In this document: positions 1-7,999 of the stretch, one piece after another | Layout: every line of letters starts with the position of its first letter | Position numbering within the stretch: position 1 is the first letter of the stretch | Assembly (NCBI RefSeq): GCF_001514215.1 | Contig: NZ_KQ948868.1 | Coordinates: 62,001-126,000, forward strand | Source: Streptomyces bungoensis | GTDB lineage: Bacteria; Actinomycetota; Actinomycetes; Streptomycetales; Streptomycetaceae | Direction of reading: 5' to 3' | Length of the DNA: 64,000 nucleotides | Notes under the pieces: generated by a model | Seen by the model: only the letters and a program-made list of their open reading frames with translations | Told to the model about the DNA's origin: nothing | Database searches by the model: none | Program-made: the position numbers and the translations under genes

Positions 1-426
1 CGCCTCGAACTCGTCGTCCGCCCGGTCGATCTCGTCCACCAGCAGCACCGACGGCTGCGTCTGCAGCGCCCGCAGCAGCGGCCGGGCGATGAGGAAGCGC
101 CGGTCGTACAGCTCGCTCTCGAGACGGTCGGCGTCCGTGGCCCCGGCGGCCTCCGCGGCCCGCAGGTGCAGCAGCTGGCGCGGGAAGTCCCAGTCGTACA
201 GGGCCTGCGCGGCGTCGATGCCCTCGTGGCACTGCAGCCGGATCAGCGGCGCGTCCAGCGTCTGGGCGAGGGCGGTCGCGAGCGCGGTCTTGCCCACGCC
301 CGCGTCGCCCTCGCAGAACAGCGGCCGGTGCAGCTTCAGCGCCAGGAAGCAGGTGACGGCCAGCCCTTCGTCGACGAGGTACCCCGTCTCCTCCAGGCGG
401 GCCCGCACCTGCTCCGGGTCGTCCAT
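1..426 (-). CDS. MoxR/CoxD-like AAA+ ATPase (C-terminus outside window)
   Basis: The first 142 codons of a MoxR-family AAA+ ATPase; the gene continues past position 1. A Walker A (EGDAGVGKTAL) lies near residues 33-43 and a Walker B (LLVDEIDRAD) near residues 128-137, followed by the acidic EFEA stretch usual in MoxR proteins. It starts 15 bp after the coxM stop in the same direction, so it is the fourth gene of the cox operon. CoxD, the MoxR ATPase of known cox operons, helps mature the Mo/Cu active site, and that is the likely role here. The ATG at 424-426 is the first in-frame start after the coxM stop. Family assignment is firm; the maturation role is inferred from context. Confidence 0.85.
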   Translation of the reverse strand, partial: MDDPEQVRARLEETGYLVDEGLAVTCFLALKLHRPLFCEGDAGVGKTALATALAQTLDAPLIRLQCHEGIDAAQALYDWDFPRQLLHLRAAEAAGATDADRLESELYDRRFLIARPLLRALQTQPSVLLVDEIDRADDEFEA

Positions 427-441
427 GCGGGTGATCGGCGC

Positions 442-1296
442 TCACCCCGTTCCGGTGGCGGTCAGCACCGCCCGCCTGGTCAGCACCCGCGCGAGGTGCT
501 CCCGGTACTCGGGCGAGGCGGACAGGTCCTGGGAGGGCCGGGTGCCCTCGGCCGCCGCCTCGGCCGCGCGGGCCACGGCCCCGGGGCCGTCGGCGCCGGT
601 CAGCGCCTCCTCGGCGGCCGTGGCGCGCAGCGGGGTCGGGCCCATGTTGGTCAGTGCGACGCGTGCCTCGGCGATGTGCCCGTCGTCGCGCCGCACGAGC
701 GCCGCGACGGCGACGATGGCCCAGGACTGGGCGACCGCGTGGAACTTCTCGTAGTGGAAGCCCCAGCCGGCCCGCTTCGGGATCCGCACCTCCAGCAGCA
801 GCTCGTCGGGTGCGAGCGCCGACTGGAGGTAGTCGACGAAGAACTCCCGCGCCGGGACCGTGCGCCGCCCGCCCGGGCCCGCCACGACCAGTGCGGCGTC
901 GAGGGCGAGGGCGACGGCGGGCAGGTCGCCGGCGGGGTCGGCGTGCGCGAGCGAGCCGCCGAGGGTGCCCCGGTGCCGTACGGCGGGGTCGGCCACCGTG
1001 GCCGTCGCCTGCGCCAGCAGACCGGCGTGCCGGCGCACCAGCGGGTCGTGGACCACGTCGTGGTGCGTGGTCATCGCGCCGATGACGAGCGTGTCGCCGT
1101 CCTCGCGGACGCCGCGCAGCTCCGGGATCCGGCCGACGTCCACGACCAGTTCCGGGAAGGCGAGCCTCAGCCGCAGCAGCGGCAGCAGGCTCTGCCCGCC
1201 GGCCAGCACCTTCGCCTCCTCGCCGGCGTCGGCCAGCGCGCGCACCGCCTCGTCGACGCTGCCGGGACGGGTGTACTCGAACGCGGGGGGAATCAT
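442..1296 (-). CDS. coxM: FAD-binding medium subunit of xanthine dehydrogenase/CO dehydrogenase family (CoxM-like)
   Basis: 284 residues, the normal size for the FAD subunit of molybdenum hydroxylases. The N-terminal FAD-binding motif AGGQSLLPLLRLRL sits near residues 32-45 and the second FAD motif TLGGSLAHADPAGD near 110. The subunit passes electrons from the 2Fe-2S centres of the small subunit to an acceptor. The ATG start overlaps the stop of coxL by the ATGA arrangement (1293-1296), so translation is coupled. Gene order S-L-M matches form II cox operons rather than the M-S-L order of proven CO dehydrogenases. The substrate is not established by sequence. Confidence 0.9.
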   Translation of the reverse strand: MIPPAFEYTRPGSVDEAVRALADAGEEAKVLAGGQSLLPLLRLRLAFPELVVDVGRIPELRGVREDGDTLVIGAMTTHHDVVHDPLVRRHAGLLAQATATVADPAVRHRGTLGGSLAHADPAGDLPAVALALDAALVVAGPGGRRTVPAREFFVDYLQSALAPDELLLEVRIPKRAGWGFHYEKFHAVAQSWAIVAVAALVRRDDGHIAEARVALTNMGPTPLRATAAEEALTGADGPGAVARAAEAAAEGTRPSQDLSASPEYREHLARVLTRRAVLTATGTG

Positions 1297-3797
1297 GCCG
1301 GACCCTCCTTGCCGGACGAGCCGGTGTCTCCGGACGAGCCGGTGTCGCCGTACTGGCCGATGTCGCCGCCCTGCGCGGCCTGCCCGGACTGCCCGGACTG
1401 CGCGGGTCCCGTCCCGGCCGGCTCGGCGGCCCGGCCGGACCGGGCCGCCCGGACGGCCTGCCAGACCCGGTGCGGCGCGCACGGCATCCGCACGTCGTCC
1501 ACGCCCAGCGGCCTCAGCGCGTCCACGACGGCGTTCACGACGGCCGGCGTCGACGCGATCGTCCCCGCCTCGCCGACGCCCTTGACCCCCATGGAGTTCG
1601 AGGCCGCCGGGGTCTCCGTGCGGTCGGTGACGAACTCCGGCAGGTCGGCGGCCGAGGGCACGAGGTAGTCGGCCATGGTGCCGGAGACGAGGTTGCCCTC
1701 GTCGTCGTAGACGGCCTCCTCGTACAGCGCCTGCGCGATGCCCTGCGCGAGTCCGCCGTGCACCTGGCCCTCGACGATCATCGGGTTGACGACGTGGCCG
1801 ACGTCGTCGACGCAGACGTACTTCCGGATCTCTGTCTTCCCGGTCTCCGTGTCGACCTCCACGGCGCACAGGTGGGTGCCGTGCGGGTAGGAGAAGTTCT
1901 CCGGGTCGACCAGCGACTCGGCGTTGATGGTCGGCTCGACGCCGTCGGGCAGGTTGTGCGCCATGAACGTCTCCAGGGCGATCTCCTGGATCGTCTTGCG
2001 GGCCTCCGGCGAACCCCTGACGGAGAACACGCCGGCCTGGAACTCCAGGTCCTGCTCGCTCGCCTCCAGCAGGTGCGCGGCGACCTTCCGGGCCTTGTCC
2101 ACCACCTTGACCGCCGCCCGGTGCACGGCCTCGCCGCCGACGGTCAGCGAGCGCGAGCCGTAGGTGTCCATGCCCTGCGGGGCCGCCTTGGTGTCGCCGT
2201 GCACCACCTCGACGTCCTCGAAGGGGACGCCGAGCACGTCGGCCGCGATCTGGCTCCAGCAGGTGACGTGGCCCTGCCCGTGCGGGCTGGTGCCGGTGAC
2301 GACCTCCACCGTGCCGGTGGGCAGCATGCGGATGCTCGCCGCCTCCCAGCCGCCGGCCCCGTACCTGAGGTCGCGCAGCACCCGGCTCGGCGCGAGCCCG
2401 CACATCTCCGTGAAGGTCGACACGCCGATGCCGAGGCGTACGGTGTCGCCGCGCTCGGCGCGCCCCCGCTGCTCGGCGCGCAGGTCGTCGTAGCCGAACA
2501 GGGCGAGGGCCTTGTCGGTGGCCGACTCGTAGTCGCCGGTGTCGTAGGTCAGTCCGGCGATGGTGGTGTACGGGAACTCCTCGTGCCGGATCCAGTTGCG
2601 GCGCCGCAGCTCGATCGGGTCGAGGCCGAGTTCGTGGGCCAGGTCGTCCATGATCCGCTCGATGGCGAAGGTGGCCTCGGGGCGCCCGGCACCGCGGTAG
2701 GCGTCGGTCGGGGTGCGCGTGGTGAAGACACCGGTGCAGGTGAACGCGTAGGAGTCCATCTTGTAGATCGCCGGGTACATGAACGCGCCGAGGATCGGGA
2801 TGCCCGGGGTGACGAGCATCAGGTAGGCGCCCATGTCGGCGGTCAGGTCCACCTTCAGCCCGAGCAGCCTGCCCTCCCGGGTCGCGGCGATCTCGACGTC
2901 CTGGATCATGCCGCGGCCGTGGTGGGTGGCGAGGTACCCCTCGGAACGGGACTCGGTCCACTTCACGGGGCGGCCGAGTCTCCGGGCCACGGCCAGCGCC
3001 AGGGCCTCCTCGCCGTACACCTGGAGCTTGGAGCCGAAGCCGCCGCCCACGTCGGGGGCGATCACCCGGAGCTTGTGCTCGGGGACGCCGGTGACGGCCG
3101 ACAGCATGATCCGCAGGATGTGCGGGATCTGGGTCGCCGAGTACACCGTGTACTCGCCGGAGGCGGCGAGCGGGGTGACGACGACCGCGCGCGGCTCCAT
3201 GGCGTTGGGGATCAGCCGCTGCTGGTGGTAGCGGCGCCTGAGGGTGACCTCGGCGCGCTCCCGGACGGCCTCGAAGCTCTCGCCGGTGGCGAGCGGCCAG
3301 GTGTAGCAGCGGTTGGTGCCCTTGTCGGCGTGGACCAGCGGCGCGCCGTCCGCGAGCGCGGCCTCCAGGTCCAGCACCGGGGGCAGCGGCTCGTAGTCGA
3401 CCTCGATCGCCTCCAGCGCGTCGGCGGCCGCGTACCGGTCGCGGGCCGCCACCACCGCGACCGGGTCCCCGGCGTAGCGGACCTCGTCCACGGCGATCGG
3501 CGGGTGCTCGGGCAGCACGATGTCCTCGGTGACCGGCCAGGCGCAGGGCAGCGACCCCAGCCCCTCGGCGAGGTCGGCGCCGCTGAAGGCGGCGAACACC
3601 CCGGGGCGTTCGAGGGCGGGGGAGACGTCGACGCGGGTGACGCGGGCGTGGGCCATCGGGCTGCGCAGGATCGCCAGGTGGAGCAGGCCGGCGACCTGGA
3701 TGTTGTCGGTCCAGTTGGTCTGGCCCGTGATCAGCCGCGCGTCCTCCTTGCGCAGCCGGGCGCGGCCGATCTCGGGTTCGACGGCTTGGCCGGTCAT
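1293..3797 (-). CDS. coxL: Molybdopterin-binding large subunit, form II CoxL-like aldehyde/xanthine oxidase family
   Basis: 834 residues, the usual large-subunit length. It starts MTGQAVEPEIGRARLRKEDA at the ATG overlapping the coxS stop (ATGA at 3794-3797). The active-site loop reads AYRGAGR, the form II signature; the AYXCSFR loop with the copper-binding cysteine of form I CO dehydrogenase is absent. Glycine-rich molybdopterin motifs (GGGFGSK; GQGHVT) and the C-terminal catalytic-Glu region GVKGVGEAGTIAS are present. It is therefore a molybdenum hydroxylase of uncertain substrate (CO, an aldehyde or an N-heterocycle). The long open frames on the opposite strand are shadows. Confidence 0.9.
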   Translation of the reverse strand: MTGQAVEPEIGRARLRKEDARLITGQTNWTDNIQVAGLLHLAILRSPMAHARVTRVDVSPALERPGVFAAFSGADLAEGLGSLPCAWPVTEDIVLPEHPPIAVDEVRYAGDPVAVVAARDRYAAADALEAIEVDYEPLPPVLDLEAALADGAPLVHADKGTNRCYTWPLATGESFEAVRERAEVTLRRRYHQQRLIPNAMEPRAVVVTPLAASGEYTVYSATQIPHILRIMLSAVTGVPEHKLRVIAPDVGGGFGSKLQVYGEEALALAVARRLGRPVKWTESRSEGYLATHHGRGMIQDVEIAATREGRLLGLKVDLTADMGAYLMLVTPGIPILGAFMYPAIYKMDSYAFTCTGVFTTRTPTDAYRGAGRPEATFAIERIMDDLAHELGLDPIELRRRNWIRHEEFPYTTIAGLTYDTGDYESATDKALALFGYDDLRAEQRGRAERGDTVRLGIGVSTFTEMCGLAPSRVLRDLRYGAGGWEAASIRMLPTGTVEVVTGTSPHGQGHVTCWSQIAADVLGVPFEDVEVVHGDTKAAPQGMDTYGSRSLTVGGEAVHRAAVKVVDKARKVAAHLLEASEQDLEFQAGVFSVRGSPEARKTIQEIALETFMAHNLPDGVEPTINAESLVDPENFSYPHGTHLCAVEVDTETGKTEIRKYVCVDDVGHVVNPMIVEGQVHGGLAQGIAQALYEEAVYDDEGNLVSGTMADYLVPSAADLPEFVTDRTETPAASNSMGVKGVGEAGTIASTPAVVNAVVDALRPLGVDDVRMPCAPHRVWQAVRAARSGRAAEPAGTGPAQSGQSGQAAQGGDIGQYGDTGSSGDTGSSGKEGPA

Positions 3798-4276
3798 GCC
3801 GTGGCCTCCTCGGCGACCTGCTGTCCGGCGGCGGCGAGCACCGCGTGGACGATGTTCTGGTAGCCGGTGCACCGGCAGAGGTTGCCCTCCAGGGCGTGCC
3901 GGACCTCCTCGGCGCCGGGATGCGGGTTCTCGCGCAGCAGGTCCCGCGCGGCCATGAGCATCCCGGGGGTGCAGTAGCCGCACTGCAGGGCGTGCCGCTC
4001 GTGGAAGGCCCGCTGCAGCCGTGTCCACTCGCCGTCCTTCGCCAGCCCCTGGACGGTGGTCACCTCGCACCCGTCCGCCTGCACGGCGAGCACCGAGCAG
4101 CTCTTGGCGCTCGCCCCGTCCAGCTCGACGGTGCAGGCCCCGCAGTTGGAGGTGTCGCAGCCGATCGGCGTACCGGTCAGGCCGAGGCGGTCGCGCAGGT
4201 AGTGGACCAGGAGGAGACGGGGCTCCACGTCGTCCTCGTACGTCGTGCCGTCCACCTTCACCGTGATGTGGGTCAT
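3794..4276 (-). CDS. coxS: [2Fe-2S] small subunit of CoxSLM-type molybdenum hydroxylase
   Basis: 160 residues with the two iron-sulfur motifs of the family: a plant-ferredoxin type cluster (GCDTSNCGACTVELDG, cysteines near 39, 44 and 47 with a fourth at about 59) and the C-terminal CGYCTPGML...CRCTGYQNIV cluster. It relays electrons from the molybdenum site in CoxL to FAD in CoxM. It is the first gene of the operon; a GGAGG lies 5 bp before the ATG. The operon start faces a 255-bp divergent region that carries a Crp-like palindrome (4326-4339). Confidence 0.92.
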   Translation of the reverse strand: MTHITVKVDGTTYEDDVEPRLLLVHYLRDRLGLTGTPIGCDTSNCGACTVELDGASAKSCSVLAVQADGCEVTTVQGLAKDGEWTRLQRAFHERHALQCGYCTPGMLMAARDLLRENPHPGAEEVRHALEGNLCRCTGYQNIVHAVLAAAGQQVAEEATA

Positions 4277-4325
4277 ACGGCCTCCAGACCGTGCGGGCAG
4301 GAGTGAGGGGCATCAGCCGAACGGC

Positions 4326-4339
4326 GTGATGCAGATCAC
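4326..4339. promoter_or_regulatory. Crp-like palindrome upstream of cox operon
   Basis: GTGATGCAGATCAC is a perfect inverted repeat with the layout GTGA-N6-TCAC, the core of Crp/FNR-family operators. It lies 50 bp upstream of the coxS start codon and about 190 bp upstream of the divergent ribosomal protection gene. Binding by a Crp-family protein is inferred from the pattern only. Confidence 0.4.
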
Positions 4340-4467
4340 TCTATGACCGGGCCCGGAAGGCGGCGAGCGCTGCGAGACGCAGCTGTTGAGCGTTAATCCA
4401 TTGCGGTCGCCGGGACGGCGTGCTGCACTGCCCGGGACCCGTCGGCACCACCGAGAGGAGCACACCG

Positions 4468-4578
4468 ATGCGCCCTGCGTGCATGTCCCCCCAGGCAGGA
4501 ATCCCACCCACGGCGAAGGACATCACGCTCAGTGCATCTGCTCAATCTCGGCATCCTCGCGCACGTCGACGCGGGTAA
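4468..4578 (+). CDS. Possible leader peptide (36 aa) overlapping the ribosomal protection gene start
   Basis: An ATG at 4468 sits 7 bp after a strong ribosome binding site (GAGAGGAG, 4453-4460). It opens a 36-codon frame, MRPACMSPQAGIPPTAKDIT and onward, that ends at TAA 4576-4578. Its last 15 codons overlap the first codons of the tet-like gene, which has only a weak site (GAAGGA) before its GTG. A short, well-initiated ORF overlapping a ribosome-protection gene suggests regulation by leader translation, as is known for tet(M) leaders. No homologue is recognised, so coding status is uncertain. Confidence 0.4.
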   Translation: MRPACMSPQAGIPPTAKDITLSASAQSRHPRARRRG

Positions 4579-6520
4579 GACCAGCCTGACCGAACGGCTG
4601 CTGCACACCGCCGGAGTCACCGACGAGCTCGGCAGCGTCGACGCCGGCAGCACCCGGACGGACACCCTCGCGCTGGAGCGCCGGCGCGGCATCACCATCA
4701 AGGCGGCGGTCGTGTCGTTCCCGCTCGACACGGTGACCGTCAACCTCATCGACACCCCCGGCCACCCCGACTTCATCGCCGAGGTGGAACGGGTGCTCGG
4801 CGTGCTCGACGGCGCCGTCCTGGTCGTCTCGGCCGTCGAGGGCGTCCAGGCGCAGACCCGCGTCCTCATGCGGACCCTGCGCCGGCTGCGCATCCCCACC
4901 CTGGTCTTCGTCAACAAGATCGACCGGCGCGGCGCCCGGGGCGGGGCCGTGCTGGCCGAGATGACCCGCAGGCTGGCCGTACCGCTGGTGCCGGCCGGGA
5001 CGGCGCACGGGCTCGGCACGCGCGACGCCCGCTTCGTCCAGCGGCTCGGGCCGGCCGCGCTGGACGCGCTCGCCGACCACGACGACGACCTCCTCGCCGC
5101 CTACGTGGCCGGCCGCCTGCGCGACGACCGTCCGGACGACGACGGCCGCCTGCTCCGCTCCCTCGCCGACCGGACCCGACGGGCACTGGTCCATCCGGTC
5201 TACTTCGGGTCGGCTCTCACCCGCGCGGGAGTGGACGAGCTGGTGACCGGCATCGAACGGCTGCTGCCCGCCGCCGGCGGCGACCCGGACGGCCCGCCCT
5301 CCGCCGCGGTGTTCAAGGTGGAGCGGGGCCCGGCGGGGGAGAAGGTCGCCTACGCGCGGGTCTTCACCGGCACCCTGCGCGTACGCGACCGTATTCCGTT
5401 CGGGGACGCGGGGGAGGAGGGCAGGATCACCGCGCTCGCCGTCTTCGACCGGGGCGCCGACGCCCCGCGGGAGAGCGCCGGCGCCGGCAGCATCGCCAAG
5501 GTGTGGGGCCTCGGCGGCATCCGGGTCGGCGACGCGCTCGGCGTGCCGGGACGGCCCCGCGGGCACCACTTCGCGCCGCCCACCCTGGAGACCGTCGTAG
5601 TCCCGGGGCCCGGCACGGACCGGCGCTCCCTGCACCTGGCGCTCACCCAGCTGGCCGAACAGGACCCGCTCATCGGCGTGCGCCACGACGAGGTGCGCGG
5701 GGAGACCTCCGTCTCCCTCTACGGCGAGGTGCAGAAGGAGGTCGTCGAGGCCGCTCTCGCCGAGGACTACGGCCTGGCGGTCACCTTCCGGGAGACCACC
5801 ACGCTGTGCGTCGAACGGCCCGTCGGCACCGGCGAGGCGGTCGAGTTCAACAAGACGGACGGCAACCCGTTCCTCGCCACCGTCGGCCTGCGCGTCGAGC
5901 CGGCCCCACCCGGGGCGGGCGTCGCGTTCCGCCTGGAGGTGGAGCTGGGCTCCATGCCGTACGCCTTCTTCAAGGCCGTCGAGGACACCGTCCGCGAGAC
6001 CCTCGGCCAGGGCCTGCACGGCTGGCCGATCCCCGACTGCACGGTCACCATGACCCACAGCGGCTACTCGCCCCGCCAGAGCCACGCCCACCAGCGCTTC
6101 GACAAGAGCATGTCGAGCACCGGCCACGACTTCCGCGGCCTGACCCCGCTCGTGCTGACCGAGGCGTTGCGCCGGGCGGGCACCCGGGTGCACGAGCCGG
6201 TGCACCGCTTCCGCGTCGAGGCGCCGGCGGACACCCTGGGCGTACTGCTGCCGGTGCTGACCCGGCTGGGCGCCGTACCGGCGGCCACCGAGGCGCGGGG
6301 CCCGGCCTGCGTCCTCGAGGGCGCGGTGCCCGCCGCGCGGATCCACGAACTGGAGCAGCGGCTGCCCGGGCTCACCCGGGGCGAGGGCGAGCTGGAGACC
6401 GCCTTCGACCACTACGCGCCCGTCACCCGGGGGCCGGTCCCCGAGCGGCCGCGCACCGACCACAACCCTCTCGACCGGAAGGAGTACCTGCTGCACGTGA
6501 CGCGCCGGACGGGCGACTGA
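4532..6520 (+). CDS. TetM/OtrA-type ribosomal protection protein (EF-G-like GTPase)
   Basis: 662 residues, matching the size of OtrA/TetM proteins. GTPase motifs are complete: AHVDAGKTSL (G1, about residues 10-19), RRGIT (G2), DTPGHPD (G3) and NKID (G4). EF-G-like domains II-V follow, with a domain IV segment (HSGYSPRQSHAHQRFDKSMS) of the ribosomal protection family. Such proteins bind the ribosome and release tetracycline using GTP. The start is a GTG giving MHLLNLGILAHVDAGKTS, which aligns with the family N-terminus. No tetracycline biosynthesis gene is nearby, so the native role may be general ribosome rescue or intrinsic resistance. It ends before a bidirectional terminator at 6557-6593. 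Confidence 0.88.
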   Translation: MHLLNLGILAHVDAGKTSLTERLLHTAGVTDELGSVDAGSTRTDTLALERRRGITIKAAVVSFPLDTVTVNLIDTPGHPDFIAEVERVLGVLDGAVLVVSAVEGVQAQTRVLMRTLRRLRIPTLVFVNKIDRRGARGGAVLAEMTRRLAVPLVPAGTAHGLGTRDARFVQRLGPAALDALADHDDDLLAAYVAGRLRDDRPDDDGRLLRSLADRTRRALVHPVYFGSALTRAGVDELVTGIERLLPAAGGDPDGPPSAAVFKVERGPAGEKVAYARVFTGTLRVRDRIPFGDAGEEGRITALAVFDRGADAPRESAGAGSIAKVWGLGGIRVGDALGVPGRPRGHHFAPPTLETVVVPGPGTDRRSLHLALTQLAEQDPLIGVRHDEVRGETSVSLYGEVQKEVVEAALAEDYGLAVTFRETTTLCVERPVGTGEAVEFNKTDGNPFLATVGLRVEPAPPGAGVAFRLEVELGSMPYAFFKAVEDTVRETLGQGLHGWPIPDCTVTMTHSGYSPRQSHAHQRFDKSMSSTGHDFRGLTPLVLTEALRRAGTRVHEPVHRFRVEAPADTLGVLLPVLTRLGAVPAATEARGPACVLEGAVPAARIHELEQRLPGLTRGEGELETAFDHYAPVTRGPVPERPRTDHNPLDRKEYLLHVTRRTGD

Positions 6521-6556
6521 CGGCGGCGGCCTTGCGGCCGGCGCACCGACGACCGG

Positions 6557-6593
6557 CGTACGGCCTCCAGCGAGCGCTCCTGGAGGCCGTACG
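6557..6593. terminator. Bidirectional hairpin terminator between convergent genes
   Basis: A perfect 14-bp stem (CGTACGGCCTCCAG at 6557-6570 pairing with 6580-6593) with a 9-nt loop lies in the 77-bp gap between the convergent ribosomal protection and beta-propeller genes. There is no U-tract, which is usual for Streptomyces. Confidence 0.75.
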
Positions 6594-6597
6594 TCCG

Positions 6598-7848
6598 TCA
6601 ACTGGCCGACGGGCCCGTCCAGTCGGCCTGCACGTGTCCCAGCCGGACGCGCTGCGGGTGGTCGCCCACCGGGACCGACGCGACCTTCCGCCCGGTGGCG
6701 AAGTCGATCGCGGTGACCTGGTCGGCGCCGCTCTCGGAGACGATGCAGTCCTTGCCGTCGCCGCTGACCGTGGCCCAGTACGGCTTGGACGCGGGCACCA
6801 GCGGACCCTCCTGGAGGGTGGACCGGTCGACCACGGTGGCGTAGTCGTCCATGGTGCCCGCGACGCACAGCTTGGTGCCCTCGGGGTTCATCGAGATGCC
6901 GTGGTGGCGCGAGTCGTTGACCCAGGTGGTGCGGTCCTCGCTGGTCGCGGGGTTCTTCGGCAGCGTCTTCATCCGGGTGATCTTGTCGGCGGCGACGTCG
7001 TACTCCAGGAAGCCGTTGAAGAACGACACCTGGAAGTACAGCTTGGACTCGTCGGGCGAGAAGACCGCGGGCCGGACGGCGTCGGAGAAGTCCTTCAGCC
7101 CGTACGCGTCCAGCCGCTGCCGCATGTCGATGACCTTGACCTGCTTGTACGTCGTCGCGTCCACGACCGTGATGTGCCGGTCGCCCTTGGTCCAGTCCCA
7201 GCCCGGGTCGTCGAGGGAGGTGTTGACGTCCCCGATGGACATGTTCCAGATGTACTTGCCGTCCCTGGTGAAGATGTTCTCGTGCGGCTTGTCGCCGGTC
7301 GCGAACGCCCCCAGCTGCTTGCCGGTGGCGATGTCCAGGACGTGCACGGTGTTCGCGGTGGACGCGGAGACGGCGACCCGGGTGCCGTCCGGCGAGACCG
7401 CCATGTGGTCGGCGCGGTAGCCGGCCACCGGGAAGCGCCAGTTGATCCTTCCGGTGGCCAGGTCGATCGAGACCACGTCCGCGAAGCTCGGCCGGGAGAC
7501 GACCACCGACCTCCCGTCCGGGGTGGAGTACATGTCGTCGGCGAACTGGTCGTGGCCCTCGCCGACGCTGTTGCGGATGGCCTGGAAGTACACCCACTTG
7601 ATCGGGTCGGCGTTGATCTCCGCCATCCGCTGGTCCTTGTCCGGGATGACGTTGATCCGGCCGACCTCGGCGAAGTCGCCGGAGGACTTGATGACGTCCG
7701 CGGTGCCGTCCCAGTTGTTGCCCACGAACAGCACCTCGCGCAGGCCGGAGGCGCCGGACGCGGCGGAGGCGGCGGTCGCCGGGGCGGCGACGGTCAGGAC
7801 GAAAGCGGCGGCCACGGAGCAAAGGTGCCTGGATCTGGAGGCAGGCAT
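6598..7848 (-). CDS. Secreted YncE/YVTN-like beta-propeller protein
   Basis: 416 residues. An N-terminal signal peptide (MPASRSRHLCSVAAAFVLTV, then APATAASA) is followed by repeats of about 40 residues with the pattern DxATGK...V.VG..P...SPDGTRVAVS, typical of YVTN/lactonase-type seven-bladed propellers (blades at about 115-160, 170-215, 300-340 and 350-400). The motif SPDESKLYFQ is another blade edge. No catalytic site can be named; such proteins usually bind ligands or act as extracellular scaffolds. The start at 7848 is chosen for the signal peptide and an upstream GAGGAAAGAG; a longer frame reaching 7953 would bury the signal. It is divergent from a TetR gene with two palindromes between them. 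Confidence 0.8.
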   Translation of the reverse strand: MPASRSRHLCSVAAAFVLTVAAPATAASAASGASGLREVLFVGNNWDGTADVIKSSGDFAEVGRINVIPDKDQRMAEINADPIKWVYFQAIRNSVGEGHDQFADDMYSTPDGRSVVVSRPSFADVVSIDLATGRINWRFPVAGYRADHMAVSPDGTRVAVSASTANTVHVLDIATGKQLGAFATGDKPHENIFTRDGKYIWNMSIGDVNTSLDDPGWDWTKGDRHITVVDATTYKQVKVIDMRQRLDAYGLKDFSDAVRPAVFSPDESKLYFQVSFFNGFLEYDVAADKITRMKTLPKNPATSEDRTTWVNDSRHHGISMNPEGTKLCVAGTMDDYATVVDRSTLQEGPLVPASKPYWATVSGDGKDCIVSESGADQVTAIDFATGRKVASVPVGDHPQRVRLGHVQADWTGPSAS

Positions 7849-7888
7849 GACTGCTCTCTTTCCTCGGGGAAATCTGAACACGGTCGCT

Positions 7889-7915
7889 TTCACAGTGAAC
7901 TTACTGAAAAGTAAG
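7889..7915. promoter_or_regulatory. Tandem palindromes, probable TetR operator region
   Basis: Two perfect inverted repeats stand one base apart in the divergent promoter: TTCAC-A-GTGAA (7889-7899) and CTTACT-GAAA-AGTAAG (7900-7915). They are 41-67 bp upstream of the propeller start (7848) and 85 bp before the TetR start (8000). The stretch is markedly AT-richer than its surroundings. Autoregulation and control of the propeller gene are inferred. Confidence 0.5.
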
Positions 7916-7999
7916 GAGGGTGCGGCCTTCTCGACAAGATGCGTGCACGACAAGATTGGGAGGCCGGCGGGGCGACGGAGGGCGACCGAGGGGGGAAGC

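Noticed and set aside
1470-3863. A 797-codon open frame on the plus strand opposite coxL
   Set aside because: The minus-strand frame carries all CoxL motifs; the plus frame has none and reflects GC-rich codon bias.
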